The notes under the pieces are model-generated. The model ran no database searches, had not been told where the DNA came from, and saw only the letters and a program-made list of their open reading frames with translations. 64,000 nt of DNA from the NCBI GenBank assembly GCA_031772625.1, contig CM062804.1:1023479208-1023543207 (forward strand), given 5' to 3'. The position numbers and the translations under genes were made by a program. Below are positions 21,694 to 32,076 of the stretch, in pieces (the stretch's first letter is position 1; every line of letters begins with the position of its first letter). The stretch comes from Pinus tabuliformis. Taxonomy: Eukaryota; Streptophyta; Pinopsida; Pinales; Pinaceae.

Positions 21694-23067
21694 TGTTTGG
21701 CCAATTTAATGTTTTTAAATTGTCAATCATAAATTATCAACCAGGGCAGGTATACTGATGAAGTACAGGTGCACTATATGTGCTAGAATTTATTTCTTAT
21801 GTCATTATGCTCTTGGTAGGATCTAAACTTAATATTAGTATGGAGATGGTGTCGTTAATTATATTAGTGTCTTAATCCCTAAAGTTATCAGCTAATTTCC
21901 TAGGAGTTATTCTCTATTGAATCAGTTTATGGATGATATGAGAGTGATTGTAGACTTTGCCTGTGTTAGACTATTTTGGATTTTTGTCTTGAATTTTTAT
22001 GCTGCAGCCAAATCTAATTTACTAAGTAAAAGAGAAATCTATTCTATCAAACTGTAAAGGAATACTGACTGAATTCAATTGCTAAGGAGAAGACTCTCAC
22101 TCTTTTACTTATTCAATTTCATCCAAACAAGACATTCTGAACAGCAGCTACGCTATGAAGTAAAAACAATTGGACTACACTAGATAGAAAGCAAATGAAA
22201 TAGCCACACTGTACCAGATAAAAGGAAAATCAAATAGCAGAGTTAAACTAGGTATAAATCAAAGGAAATTGCTTATGCATATAACAATTTACTGGCGAAC
22301 TCATCATACTACATTTCTTCACACAAAACAGAGTATTCAAGTAATGAAAGAAATCTAATTGCAATCAGTTAAAGACCTGTTACTGGTCGTAAGGGACCTC
22401 CATGAATTAGTTGACAATCTCCAATCAACGCAGCAAATTGCAAACATGAAACCAAGTCTATTACTTGCAAATGAAACTTAACAAGTTGTTCTAAAAAATT
22501 ACATGAATTGACGCACACCCAAAACACATTGCGGCCATAGTTTTTATAATAAGTCTTTGACATAATAGTATGAGCATTTCAAACCTAAATATCTTTATTT
22601 CGATCAAACTATATCACTAAACAATCTATTTTCTATTCAGAAAATAAATCGATAAGATTTCGTGAAAACTCGGATTCTATCTAGCGATAATCTTGTGGTT
22701 GACTTTGGATTTGACCGTGTTATCCTACAACCTTCTTGATGAATTGGTTCAAGGAAGTAGGAAGGAATCCATGAGGGAACCATTCCTTATCCATCCGTGT
22801 CTTTCTTCGCCGAGTTGGAGCTTCTGAACCTTGCGAACAATGGAGGCAGCTGCAAAAATCTGGATTAGCTACATAAACAAACCAATTTCGTAGCCAAATG
22901 CATTCATTAACAAAACAATAGGGTATATAGAAAAACATGAAGAATGAGACATGTAATTGCTTACCCTTAACAAAAACATGTGCCTATTGCATTATGTAGG
23001 TGATAAGTATATGAAAAAGGGATGTTAAGGTAAGACAATCTTTGGACTCTACATTCCCCCATGCTGG
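21694..23067 (-). mobile_element. LTR-like sequence upstream of E2 gag, joined to the broken E1 RT (copy 1)
   Basis: Begins TGTTTGGCC at 21694 beside the primer site. An inverted CCAAACA at 22133-22139 would give a 446-bp LTR; alternatively the LTR runs to the E1 break at about 23068. No second LTR was found near 14-16.6 kb, so neither is confirmed. No coding sequence recognised. Confidence 0.4.
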
Positions 23068-23540
23068 AACTTCCACACAATCATGAATAAGATCAGAGAA
23101 AATTCCAAGAACTACTCTTTGGAATATTGCTGGAGCATTGCATAATCCAAAGGGAAGTACTCGATAAGCATAAATTCCCCATGGAAAAGTGAATGTGGTT
23201 TTATTTTGATCTTCAGGGGCTACCTGAATTTGGTTATATCCACTGAACCTATCCAAGAAGGAAAAATACTTTTTTCCTGCTAATGTGTCTAAAACCTGAT
23301 CTATAAAAGGTAGTGGAAAGTGGTCTTTTAATGTTGCTTTATTTAGTTCCCTGTAATCGATGCATACTCACCATTTTGCATTTTTCTTAGGAACGATTAC
23401 TAGGGGTGAAACCCACTAACTATCAGATATCGAATAAATGAAATTTACATCTAACAATTTCTGCAACTCCTCAACAATTTCTTTTAAATTTTCGTTCATT
23501 CTCCGTTGAGGTTGTCTAACCAGTCTTGCATTCTGTTCAA
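23068..23540 (-). pseudogene. Gypsy E1 reverse transcriptase fragment (copy 1)
   Basis: The minus strand encodes the first half of a Ty3/gypsy RT: a QPQRRMN segment, VIVPKKN, CIDYRELNKATLKDHFPLP, then MDRFSGYNQIQVAPEDQ, PFGLCNAPAIFQR and FSDLIHDCVEV. It ends there, exactly before the expected YxDD active site, so it is inactive. At least two in-frame stops lie between 23340 and 23420. One of these, TAG at 23416-23418, is a Tyr codon (TAC) in copy 2. The residue pattern resembles Athila/Tat-type elements. Confidence 0.85.
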
Positions 23541-23620
23541 AGTAGATATGATGTATTCAAGTTTTAGAACCAATCCCTCTCATGTCAGTGTATTCCCATG
23601 CAAAAAGCATAAGAATGTTT

Positions 23621-24346
23621 CTATAAAATTTCTATCAATTGATTCTTTTGCAATTCTTCCAGGTTTTTATTAACATTCAAGGTTTTCCCTGGAAAGATTT
23701 CTATCAAAGGATTCCCAAATTTTTCCATTGGGAAAAATGATACCTGTTTAGATGAGAGATACGCATTGCGGCTACGATCATAATGTGAGGAAGATTCACT
23801 ATTTTCCAGTAGATTTAGAATTTGGTCTTCCTCTCTTACTTGTTCAGTAGTAAAAATAGGTTGTATATCTTCTTCATCTTCTATCCATTCTTCAGTTTCT
23901 GTATCTATTTTTGTCCTTGCAGGAGGGTATAATGTAAATTTATTTGTATAATTTCCATATGAGATAAACATCTCACCTAATCTACAACCGATGAAAGCAT
24001 CAACTGTAGCTACCCAAGGTCTTCCTAGAATTAATGGATGTCTTGCTAAATTATTCTTGGGTGTTAAGACCATGAAATCAACAGGATATTCCCAAGAATC
24101 TAAGGATACACAAAAATCTTCCAACACACCATCTGATTTAATAATAGACCTATTGGCTAATTGTAATAAGGTTGGTGCGTATTGAAGGTTAGGAAGCCTA
24201 AGTGTGTCCATAACTTGTTTACTCATTATGTTTATGGCTGCTCCTAGATCAACCAGTGTGTTTGGTATTTCAGCTCCATTGATGTGAATTTTTACAATGG
24301 GGCTTCTTGGATCTAAATATTTTTGAATTTTCGTCTTCCCCATCAT
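23621..24346 (-). CDS. Gypsy E1 aspartic protease ORF (copy 1)
   Basis: A 241-residue open frame with the plant gypsy protease pattern: NTLVDLGAAINIMSKQ (catalytic Asp in DLGA, about residue 33), the TLLQLANRSIIKSDGVLEDF segment, and the HPLILGRPWVATVDAFIG motif that forms the second half of the fold. An acidic linker follows. It lies between the gag tail and the RT, as in a normal gag-PR-RT order, though the frame is broken on both sides; the upstream 24347-24618 also reads as this polyprotein (RNVCIKIPLLQAIK) with stops. Copy 2 (57593-58318) differs at one residue I noticed (C to F). It is likely a remnant that happens to be open. Confidence 0.85.
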   Translation of the reverse strand: MMGKTKIQKYLDPRSPIVKIHINGAEIPNTLVDLGAAINIMSKQVMDTLRLPNLQYAPTLLQLANRSIIKSDGVLEDFCVSLDSWEYPVDFMVLTPKNNLARHPLILGRPWVATVDAFIGCRLGEMFISYGNYTNKFTLYPPARTKIDTETEEWIEDEEDIQPIFTTEQVREEDQILNLLENSESSSHYDRSRNAYLSSKQVSFFPMEKFGNPLIEIFPGKTLNVNKNLEELQKNQLIEIL

Positions 24347-24618
24347 AATGTCTGCAATTTTTCCAACTAACTGAATTATTTTTATGTCTTATCTTTTTCT
24401 TCCTGATCTTTGTGTACTTAGTTCCTTAATTGTTTTCACAAAAATTGGTATTTATTTTATGGCTTGTAATAAAGGAATCTTAATACAGACATTTCTCAAT
24501 TCATCCATCATATTGTAATCAAGCAAGATAATTTGTTTTTCTACTCCTTCATCAATTTTCAACCGTTCAAGGAAAGGTGGTCTAATTGATACCGAGGGTT
24601 GTTCTATGATGGGAGTAT

Positions 24619-25088
24619 TTATTGGAACATGTCTTGTTTCTTTATTCTCTTTCTGAGGAGAGAGGTCTCCCCTTCTTCTGATTGGTTTTTGTGCTTTTGA
24701 AGATCAGATCTTGTTTCTTGAATGACAACAAGGGTTTTTCTTGGTAACACCTTTCCAGACCTTAATTGGACATTATTTAGGTATAGTGGAGTTATTACAC
24801 AAGTTTGAGGATTTTTCCCCTCCATGTTGTACATAGCTTCTTTGGTATTTTATTATTAGGATTTGGAAGTGGTTGAGAAGGTAGTTGATTTGGTTTTTGT
24901 GGAAATGGTAGGGAGAGCTGTGGGTTTTGATTCTGAACTAGAATTTGTGGTAATTGGTTAGCTTGGGGAATTTGATTAGATGGTGGTAGAAATTGTGGTG
25001 GAAGATAGGCTGGCGAGTATTGTTGATATTAAGCATAGGCTCCATAAGGATTTTTCCATCCTTGATTCCAAGATTGTGACTGTGGTTG
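24619..25088 (-). pseudogene. gag: Gypsy E1 gag C-terminal remnant (copy 1)
   Basis: The segment 25088-24835 encodes a Q/P/N-rich tail closely related to that of E2 (17040-17399), and ends YNMEG. Unlike E2 it then continues 24834-24619 with NNVQLRSGKVLPRK, the usual run-in to a plant gypsy protease. The coding sequence is cut at 25088, where TGTAATGTCCCATATGG begins, possibly the end of another LTR. E1 and E2 are therefore related elements, E2 being the deleted form. Confidence 0.7.
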
Positions 25089-26528
25089 TAATGTCCCATA
25101 TGGATCAATCTGCAACGACAAGACGAAATAGCCTATAAAACCCCATAGGCTATAGTCTTGATAAAAAGGGAAAAACCAATTTTCAAAATGTTTAGGGAAA
25201 CAATGGGTGAACTTAGAGAAACCCCATGAGGGAATTTATAAATAAAGAGTTGGAATCATTTTGGCATGATTAATTTAGATTGGAATATCTCTATTTTTTT
25301 TTAACGTGAGGTTCTAAGGGTTTTAAGACTCCTTTTCTTTATCTAGTTTTGGTGGTGAAAGATTCCACCCTAGCTAGTCTTATCTAAATTCATTAGTGAA
25401 AGATTCCACTCTAGTCAGACATCTTTCTTCAATAAATTGTTTGATCTAGCACATTGAGATGTCGTACTTTGCACAATAATTCATTTGGTCGGAAAGGTAT
25501 AGTGGAAGTCATTTTTGGGGCCATAGATATTTGAGCTATAGGGTCGCAACCACAAGGCACAAGGGAAACAAACCAGTTTGGTCACATGGTTGCAAACCAG
25601 TCATGTTGCAAGGCTGCAAACTAACTAGGCCGAATGGTAACAGACCCTCAGAGCTGCAAGGCCACAAAATAGTTGGGCTATAAGGCCATAGACCAGCCAA
25701 GCCGCAAGGTCACATAATAGCTGGGTCGTAGACCAACCTGACCATAGGGCACAAACTAGTCTGGCCACAGGGCTTGAGGAGATAGACCATAACATTTTAG
25801 ACAGTGAAGGATTTTCTTGGTCAAGAAAGGGTCTAAATTATAGGATAGTTAGGTTGTTTCATGATATATTTTAGTTGTACCTATTGTTGGGAAGCATATT
25901 ATCACATTCAAGTCTAATTATGGTAATGATTCAAACAACAGGAGCATGTTCATCGAAGGAACAAGAGCTTGAACCTCTATATAGTGAATTCAGGCACTAT
26001 CATAATTGGAACAAGAAATTAGGAAATGAATCACAATTAGTGTAGTGGAAGTAAACTAAAGTGTTAGGGATATAGTTGGAGTAGTGGTAATTGGGTAATG
26101 TTATTTGAAGTATTGATTGACTAAATATCGGTATTGTAAAACTGGTGGAATATTATTCTTGGGAAACTAGCCCTAATTCCTCATGTATTGAGAACTCATA
26201 TCATTACAAGAGATATTTATTCCTATTGGATGTCTTTATGTTACTCAATGATGCTTATTTTTAAATGAATAAATTTTCACTATTGGCATATAATATGTCT
26301 GATTGATTCAAGAAACCCTAGCTAGCATAGAACCCTAAAGGTAACATTACCCTAGGATATCAGAGGTCCACCTCCTTGTGTTTGTTAGAATGAATTAGGA
26401 TCTCAAAGATAAGCATGAATTGCATTTCATTAATAAGAAACGCATATAAATTGAATGTTCATGTGACATTTGAATTCTTCTTCTAAGGCCCCTTGAACTC
26501 CCAGTGACAATTCATATTCACCCTAACA
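25087..26528. other. Non-coding sequence with LTR-like ends between E1 and the copia fragment (copy 1)
   Basis: It starts TGTAATGTCCC at the break in E1 gag, and ACATTAC near 26343-26349 is a partial inverse of that. A second pair, TGTTAGGG at 26062-26069 and CCCTAACA at 26521-26528, would bound a 467-bp LTR-like unit abutting the copia coding sequence. These overlap and no target duplication was found, so the order of events is unclear. It contains the 24-bp minisatellite at 25572-25778. Confidence 0.35.
25572..25778 (+). repeat. Degenerate 24-bp minisatellite, about nine units (copy 1)
   Basis: Units start at 25572, 25596, 25620, 25644, 25669, 25692, 25717, 25732 and 25755. The approximate consensus is ACCAGTCTGGCCACAAGG plus about six bases. 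Spacing is 23-25 apart from one 15-base unit. The same array is at 59510-59716. Confidence 0.8.
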
Positions 26529-26892
26529 GATTAGTTGGCTAGAATTACCCCCTTAATCTGAAAAGGTTCTTGTAATTTCAAGAAGAGAGATAAGGATAGC
26601 TACCAATCATTGAATGTGCTCTTTGAATTTCATGTTTTGGAATGACCACAAACCCAATGGCTAGCAGAAGCTCCCTCTTAAACGAGCATCGTCTGGCTTT
26701 ATCTTCATCAAATTTTACATCCCTTCGCACAACTATCATTCTGAGGGATGGAAAGTACACATGGTAGTTGTGGGGAGTTTCTATATAACCCAAAAAGTCC
26801 CCCAATTCTGATGTCGGCTCTATATTCTTCCTTGATTATTTGGAGACATGGTAGTAAACAGAGGCTCCAAAAATCTTGAAGTGCAACATTTT
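26529..26892 (-). pseudogene. Ty1/copia E4 integrase C-terminal fragment (copy 1)
   Basis: Reading down from 26892 it encodes LHFKIFGASVYYHV, then SELGDFLGYIETPHNYHVYF and RRDVKFDEDKARR. This is the part of a copia integrase that follows the DDE core (the FxIFG...FVGY motif). It continues exactly where the minus-strand integrase at 34536-35323 breaks off, with E3 (26893-34530) between them. An in-frame stop lies near 26840. It ends at 26528 against LTR-like CCCTAACA. Confidence 0.85.
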
Positions 26893-27945
26893 TGTCAAGG
26901 TTAATCCTCTATGCGAATAGAGACGATCCCTCTAGCCCAATGTGTGGGTTTAGCAACTGAAGTGACAATCAACTAGACATATTCCTAGGTTACAATTGAA
27001 AATAAGAATGAAAGGGATGACCTACCTCGTTATGATGTTATTCTGATCTCCTTTGTTCAGGACCCTAAACCGCTTGTATCACAAGTTTATTCCTGCTTCT
27101 CTCAATGTTTATATACCAGAACAAGTGATCAAGACACAACAAGGCATGCCAAATGAATAGAAAATCCAATATCAACCTACTTAACTAATCAAGGAATGTC
27201 AAGCTAAATGATACATGAACATATGCATTTTGGGAAGATGAACCAGCAGTTGTGTATTATTATAAAATAAAGGGAAGCTTACAACCAAAGCATTGATGTT
27301 GATAGGCTCTCCTTGAGTGGTAATCCAAGTCCAAGCCAAGAACTCTCCAAGAACTCCTTCTCCAAGTCAAATGAATAGCCTCTAGGCACAATCTTAACAT
27401 AAGGGTGCAAATAGACATAGACCAACCAACCTCTAACCATTTGGGAATGGGAGAAGATGAATATATAGGCAAAGAATGGGAGTTAGGATCTCTCCAAAGA
27501 TAGGAGTAGGTCCTCATCTCAAGGAGGTAGGTCATAGGGATAAGACCAAGAGGCCAAGTTGGGATAATTCAGCCTCATCTATGCCAAACAACCGCCAGCT
27601 CGCCGCTCTGGAAGCTTCTAGATCACGAAGCTTCTCATCCTCTTTGGGAAAATTTCCTTTTTGGGGATCATCACGGGTATACAAGGTAACAAAGCGATGC
27701 CATCGCAAGTCAAGAGTGATGCAACAAGTGACCATTGTGGTTTTTAACCTCATAAGAGCGATGAGTCTCAAAATTAGGGTTTTAGAGCTATTTCTTCTGA
27801 GGAAAGCTCAAGGGATTTTCCAATCAATGTTCTAGGGAGGATATGAACTACGTATCTGAATAAGTACACTACATGATGGTCATGTTTTGGGCACTTCGTG
27901 GTATTTCACAGGGAAGTGTACGAGTGTGACAAAATATTGTGAACA
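26893..27945 (-). repeat. E3 3' LTR (copy 1)
   Basis: It starts TGTCAAGGTTAATCC on + and ends GTGAACA, and matches 33479-34530 over its length at about 90% by eye. Just outside on the minus strand is a purine run (CAGGGGGCATA at about 27947-27957) in the place of a polypurine tract. Open frames on both strands (27476-27835 +, 27532-27771 -) are not considered genes. The copy 2 version is 60831-61883. Confidence 0.9.
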
Positions 27946-30105
27946 TATGCCCCCTGAAGCATGAAGGTAGAACGGGGAGTGATGACTGAGATGCTTTACG
28001 AGCTTTTGCAAGGACGAGGACACACACTATCAGGAGATCTGCAAATCAAGGACGCATATACATATACATATCTAAGAGCAAGACATGAATCTACAGCATG
28101 GGCACAACCATCCAGATAATAAGGACTATATGAAAGGATCCATGGCATGGGCACATCCATCCAATACAGAAGGATCACCTGTAATCTATGATCTAAGGCA
28201 TGGACATAACCATTTGATTTATAAGGATCATCATAAATTTAAAGTCCCACGGTATGGTCACAGCCATCCGTATAAAAGAAACATGTGTAAAATCATGAAC
28301 AATACATAACTCCACGCAGCCTGAGTTATACTAGACAAAAACTCAGGGTCTTGCGCTCCATCCCAACTGGATCAAAGTATGAATTCTAACATGTGAATGA
28401 ACGTGTCACAGTCGAACATGCTATAAAACCATTTGATTACCGGCCATTGATGTAGAGTGTTAATAGACACGAGAGGAACCACCCATAATTACAATGGCTC
28501 TCAAAGAATGACAGTACAATCCCTGAATATGATAACGAAGCTGAAGTCGAACACTCGTGGAATCATCCGATCGAAGGCCAATGATGAAAACCTGTCGTTG
28601 GATGCAAAGAACTTGCCATTAAAGCATGCAAGATCTAAGGTACTAAAAGGGAGTTTCTGAGTCATCTTCCTGGATAATGAGCTCAATTTGACAGGAAGTG
28701 ACCCGTCAAAGGAGGGTCATAATGATTCCCCCATCATCGACATGAAACGAGGAACAAAGTGGAATAAGTTTCAAGACTGTAAAAATGACTCAAACAGTGT
28801 ATAGGTAAATAGCTGTAGATTGGACTTTCTTGAACATATTGGCGACACGACTCTGGAGTGTGGCAGCATTAGACTCAACATAGGACCAAGGGTCATAATG
28901 ACAAGGTGGAATAGTCAAATGAGAGGCAAAATGGATCACCCAAACCCAGAAGGACAAGTGACTAACTGAGGATATCCCAAACCCGACGCGAGAAACAGAT
29001 GAGTGTCATGTTCAAGAGCGAAATGCTGTCTATACAAAGGATGTTTCATCTTCATTTTTCCCCCACTATTTCTAGCAAGTACCTTTTTATTTTTACACAA
29101 GCTTGAATAGAATACCATATTCTTGTCGTATAAATTCATTCTTCGAATGAATCCATCCTAGTAAGCTTTACGAGCCCTAGGAAGGAGAAACTCGGTCTCA
29201 TCATGGTGATGATTCTTTTGTCATAAAAATTTAACGAGTCCAACTTAAGACAAACTCGGTGTCTTTTTCATGTTTAGAGAGTTTAAAAAAGAAACGAAAA
29301 AGAAAACTCCATCATGTCCCTTTTCATAATTTGTCTCTCGAATCTGAAAAGGTAGAAAACAATATCCGAGAGAACCGCTTGACCATGTCGGTCAAGGTGT
29401 ACCTTTTTCGTAAATAGTCAATCTCAACTTGAAAAAGGGGTAAACATATACTGAGGTGACATCGATTCATTTACTTTAACAAGTTCGAAAAGACAAGTAC
29501 TCGATAATCTTTTCATATTTTTGGAGTTTGAAAAGCGCTGAAAGGAAACTCCACCTAGAGGAACGAGTGGTAGAAAAAGGATAGAAACTGGTTTTGGTGA
29601 TGGTGGAACTGCTCAAAACATGTAATGGTCAAGAGGCTGGATAATAAGACCACTTATCACAGATGTTCCTTAGGCAAGGGTAAAACAACCAAGTGAAAGA
29701 ATATGATCGGCCAAAGAGATGGTGACGATGGAATGAAAGAACCAAGGCTCATTTGGAAAAAATTGGCTGATAAAAACGACAATCACAAGATGTAAAGTGG
29801 GAATGGTTTCGTTTTTACACAAGCTTGAACCATGGGAAACTATGCTTGAGTATACTTGAATATGGTTTCATTTTGCAAGAGCTTGAAACATGAGAAAAAC
29901 TATGCTTGGATTTGGTTTCATTTTTACACAAGCTTGAAACAAAGATAAACTATGCTTGACAAAAGACAAGGAACTCTTCTCCATAATCCTTGTTTCATTT
30001 TTTAACGAGCTTGACATAAGATAAGGAACTCAGATCCATAATCCTTGTTTCCTTTTTTAATAAGCTTGACACAAGGCAAGGAACTCTTCTCCATGTCCCT
30101 TGTTA
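27946..30105. other. E3 internal non-coding region with tandem repeats
   Basis: No RT or integrase is found where they would be expected. It contains four ~50-bp repeats (28096-28305) and two adjoining short arrays (29804-30110). Small open frames on both strands show no family resemblance. The right border of the duplicated block (29959) lies inside this region. Confidence 0.6.
28096..28305 (+). repeat. Four degenerate ~52-bp tandem repeats in E3 (copy 1)
   Basis: Units start at 28096, 28145, 28198 and 28252 with GCATGGGCACAACCATCC-like sequence. Spacing is 49, 53 and 54. The same array is at about 62034-62243 in copy 2. Confidence 0.75.
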
Positions 30106-30110
30106 TCACA
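29804..30110 (+). repeat. Two adjoining tandem arrays in E3
   Basis: The first type (starts 29804, 29863 and 29913) contains TGGTTTCATTTTTACACAAGC and AAACTATGCTTG. The second (starts 29958, 30013 and 30068, spacing 55) contains CAAGGAACTC and CCATAATCCTTG. The border of the large duplication (29959) is exactly at the change from one type to the other. Confidence 0.8.
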
Positions 30111-30918
30111 ACCCAAAAGAGGCCATGGCTTCCAAGATTTTCTCATCAGATGGGAGAACAACACTCTGAAAGGGATACATTTCCAGGGAACCAAATGAAA
30201 AATTGGGCTCCAATGCCCCTAGTACATGATGTACTACATCACCTACTAGATCATCAGTAGATGTGGGCATGGAATAGGTGGCCATGCAATTAACCTGTGG
30301 TGAGGGTGATACTGCTTGCATATGAGAACCATTTAGGGATGATGGTTGAGTGGGAGTTGACTCAAGACTAATGAATGTAAGCTGATCAATGATCACAATG
30401 CTTCCTTCATGTGGAAAACACATAACTCGAAAGAGAGAAGAAACAAGAGCTCCCATGACATAAACATAGTCACGACCAAGGAGTAGATTAAAATCTAAAG
30501 GGCCTTGGACAAACATCACGTCTATGTAGACAATATTTCCTCCCAAAGTAATAGGTAACTTAGGAAGGATCCCTAATGGTTGACTAGTTCCTCTGTTAAA
30601 TTCTAACAGATTCTGGGTAATGGGGACAAGCTAAGGAGAACCTAAATCTTGCCAAGCAGTTGAGAACATGATGCAAATAGATGCGCCCTCGTCTATGATT
30701 GTGTTAGGTTCGTCCATATGGTAAGCATGTACTGTAATATGGAAAGGCAGATAAGACGGAAGATGATATCCTTCTAGTCGACTCCAATCAAAATAAGTGA
30801 CTAAACTACTCGGAGGGGGTGTTGTAGGAATGTGATAGTTGCCCTCTTCCGCAATGGGAACATGACAAATTCTCTCATGCACCTCGGGAACATGACAATT
30901 TCCCTCCAATTCATTCAA
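30106..30918 (-). pseudogene. E3 aspartic protease remnant
   Basis: Two minus-strand frames make up one protease. Residues from 30918 include HAYHMDEPNTIIDEGASICIM (30760-30670 region), where the usual catalytic D-S/T-G has the plant variant IDEGAS. From 30546 comes the second half, GPLDFNLLLGRDYVYVMGAL (the LLGR motif), and SLFRVMCFPHEGSIVIIDQL. Frame and stop changes between 30546 and 30631 break it. It would process the gag precursor. Similar gag-protease-only elements exist in seed plants; the exact family is not determined here. Confidence 0.75.
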
Positions 30919-31131
30919 AACTGAAGAAACCAGAAGAACCTAAGCAGTATGAGGTTCACTCTCTACCAGAAAGGTATAGTTAACTAAGGGTGGAGTCAGG
31001 TCTACCGTTTTCTCAACCAATGGTTGGTTGAGAACGGACTCACAAGACTCATTTTCAGAGAGAGTGGGGTTGAGAAAAGGTGAATTTTGATCAATCACTA
31101 GATCAACTAGTGAAGGATCGGGGGAAAGCTT

Positions 31132-32076
31132 TCAATAACCAGCCGGAAGATGAGGCTGGGAAGTAGTAAGGTTTTCCAACTCTTTGGAAGATTCATCCAT
31201 TAAAGGACAAAGGTGAATGGGATGATTACCTTCACATAACTTACAGGGAAATTTGACTTTTCCCTTTTTCCCATGGGACTTACCAGTTGAAGGTTTATCA
31301 CCAGCATGATTGCGAGAGGCTGATGACAAAGGTCAATGTGAACCTATGGACCACACTTCTAAGACCTTGGGAATACCAGGACAATTCCCAAGAAGGTGGT
31401 CACCCTTACATAACATGCAAGTGAATTTTACATTCCGGGGCTTGTTGGAAGATTTTTCTTCATTAGTTGCATCTGTAGGAATGGCTGCTTCGTTTCCCCC
31501 TTTCTTATTTTGCTTATTCTTCTTCTTAGCTTCCTGGTCACTAGAATCCAGACTTTCACCAGGCGAAGAGGAAGAACGATGTGAAGAAATCGACGAAGAA
31601 GGAGAGGTTTCAACTTTAGGATCAACATGAGGTTGATGTTGTTCGGGTGGAGGAGAACTCGGTTGAAAAATAGTTTGGACACTCGGAACCACTGACGTCG
31701 AAAATAACCAAACTGGCAGACTAATGGTCAATCCAAGAAGGGACAACATCACCATATAGGGAGCACTAGTATTTCCAAAAGAATGAAAAGGGATAGGATT
31801 CCCATCAGAGAGGTTTCCTTGACTGGTAGACTCAGGAAATGTTTCCATTGGTATCAACCTAAGATCTACTAAGGAGTATTTCCACAGGAGGGATGTTGTT
31901 CCACGGTCAATTAATTTTAGAATTTGAAACAAAAACTTGGCCTTTTCATGTTTTAAGAGTCGATAAAAGGACGGAAAGGTGACTCTAGTCGCTTTCGTTG
32001 GTTTAGCGAGCTTGAAAGGACAAGTGCTCGACGATCTTTTCAAATTTAAGGAGTTAGAAAAGATCGAAATTAACAC
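31132..32076 (-). pseudogene. gag: E3 gag with repeated zinc knuckles
   Basis: The minus-strand frame 32076-31333 carries a Ser/Pro-rich and basic segment, then CMLCKGDHLLGNC (a CX2CX3HX4C knuckle). The next frame, 31329-31132, has a basic segment and a second similar knuckle, CKLCEGNHPIHLC. The two frames abut with a small break, so this looks like one gag with two related knuckle modules. A capsid domain is not clear, and the N-terminal 40-70 residues of the long frame may be untranslated leader. Gag would bind element RNA. It precedes the protease in the normal order. Confidence 0.65.

Larger units (their letters stand above)
7258..29959 (+). repeat. Large direct duplication, copy 1 (22.7 kb)
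   Basis: This block recurs in the same order and orientation at 43178-63895. The offset is 35921 at the left end, 33972-33973 through most of the middle and 33936-33938 at the right end; the changes are explained by individual indels. Similarity is high, roughly 98-99% where I compared it. Left border is in a T-run at 7258-7262; the right border is where TATGCTTGA is followed by C here and by GATAAG in copy 2. Confidence 0.95.

Noticed and set aside
25572-25778. Possible CRISPR-like array
   Set aside because: Units adjoin one another without spacers and are degenerate; this is a minisatellite in a plant genome.
27476-27835. 119-residue + strand frame and the overlapping minus frame 27532-27771, both kept in copy 2
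   Set aside because: Both are inside the E3 LTR; no domain, and the equivalent LTR at 33479-34530 breaks the frames.
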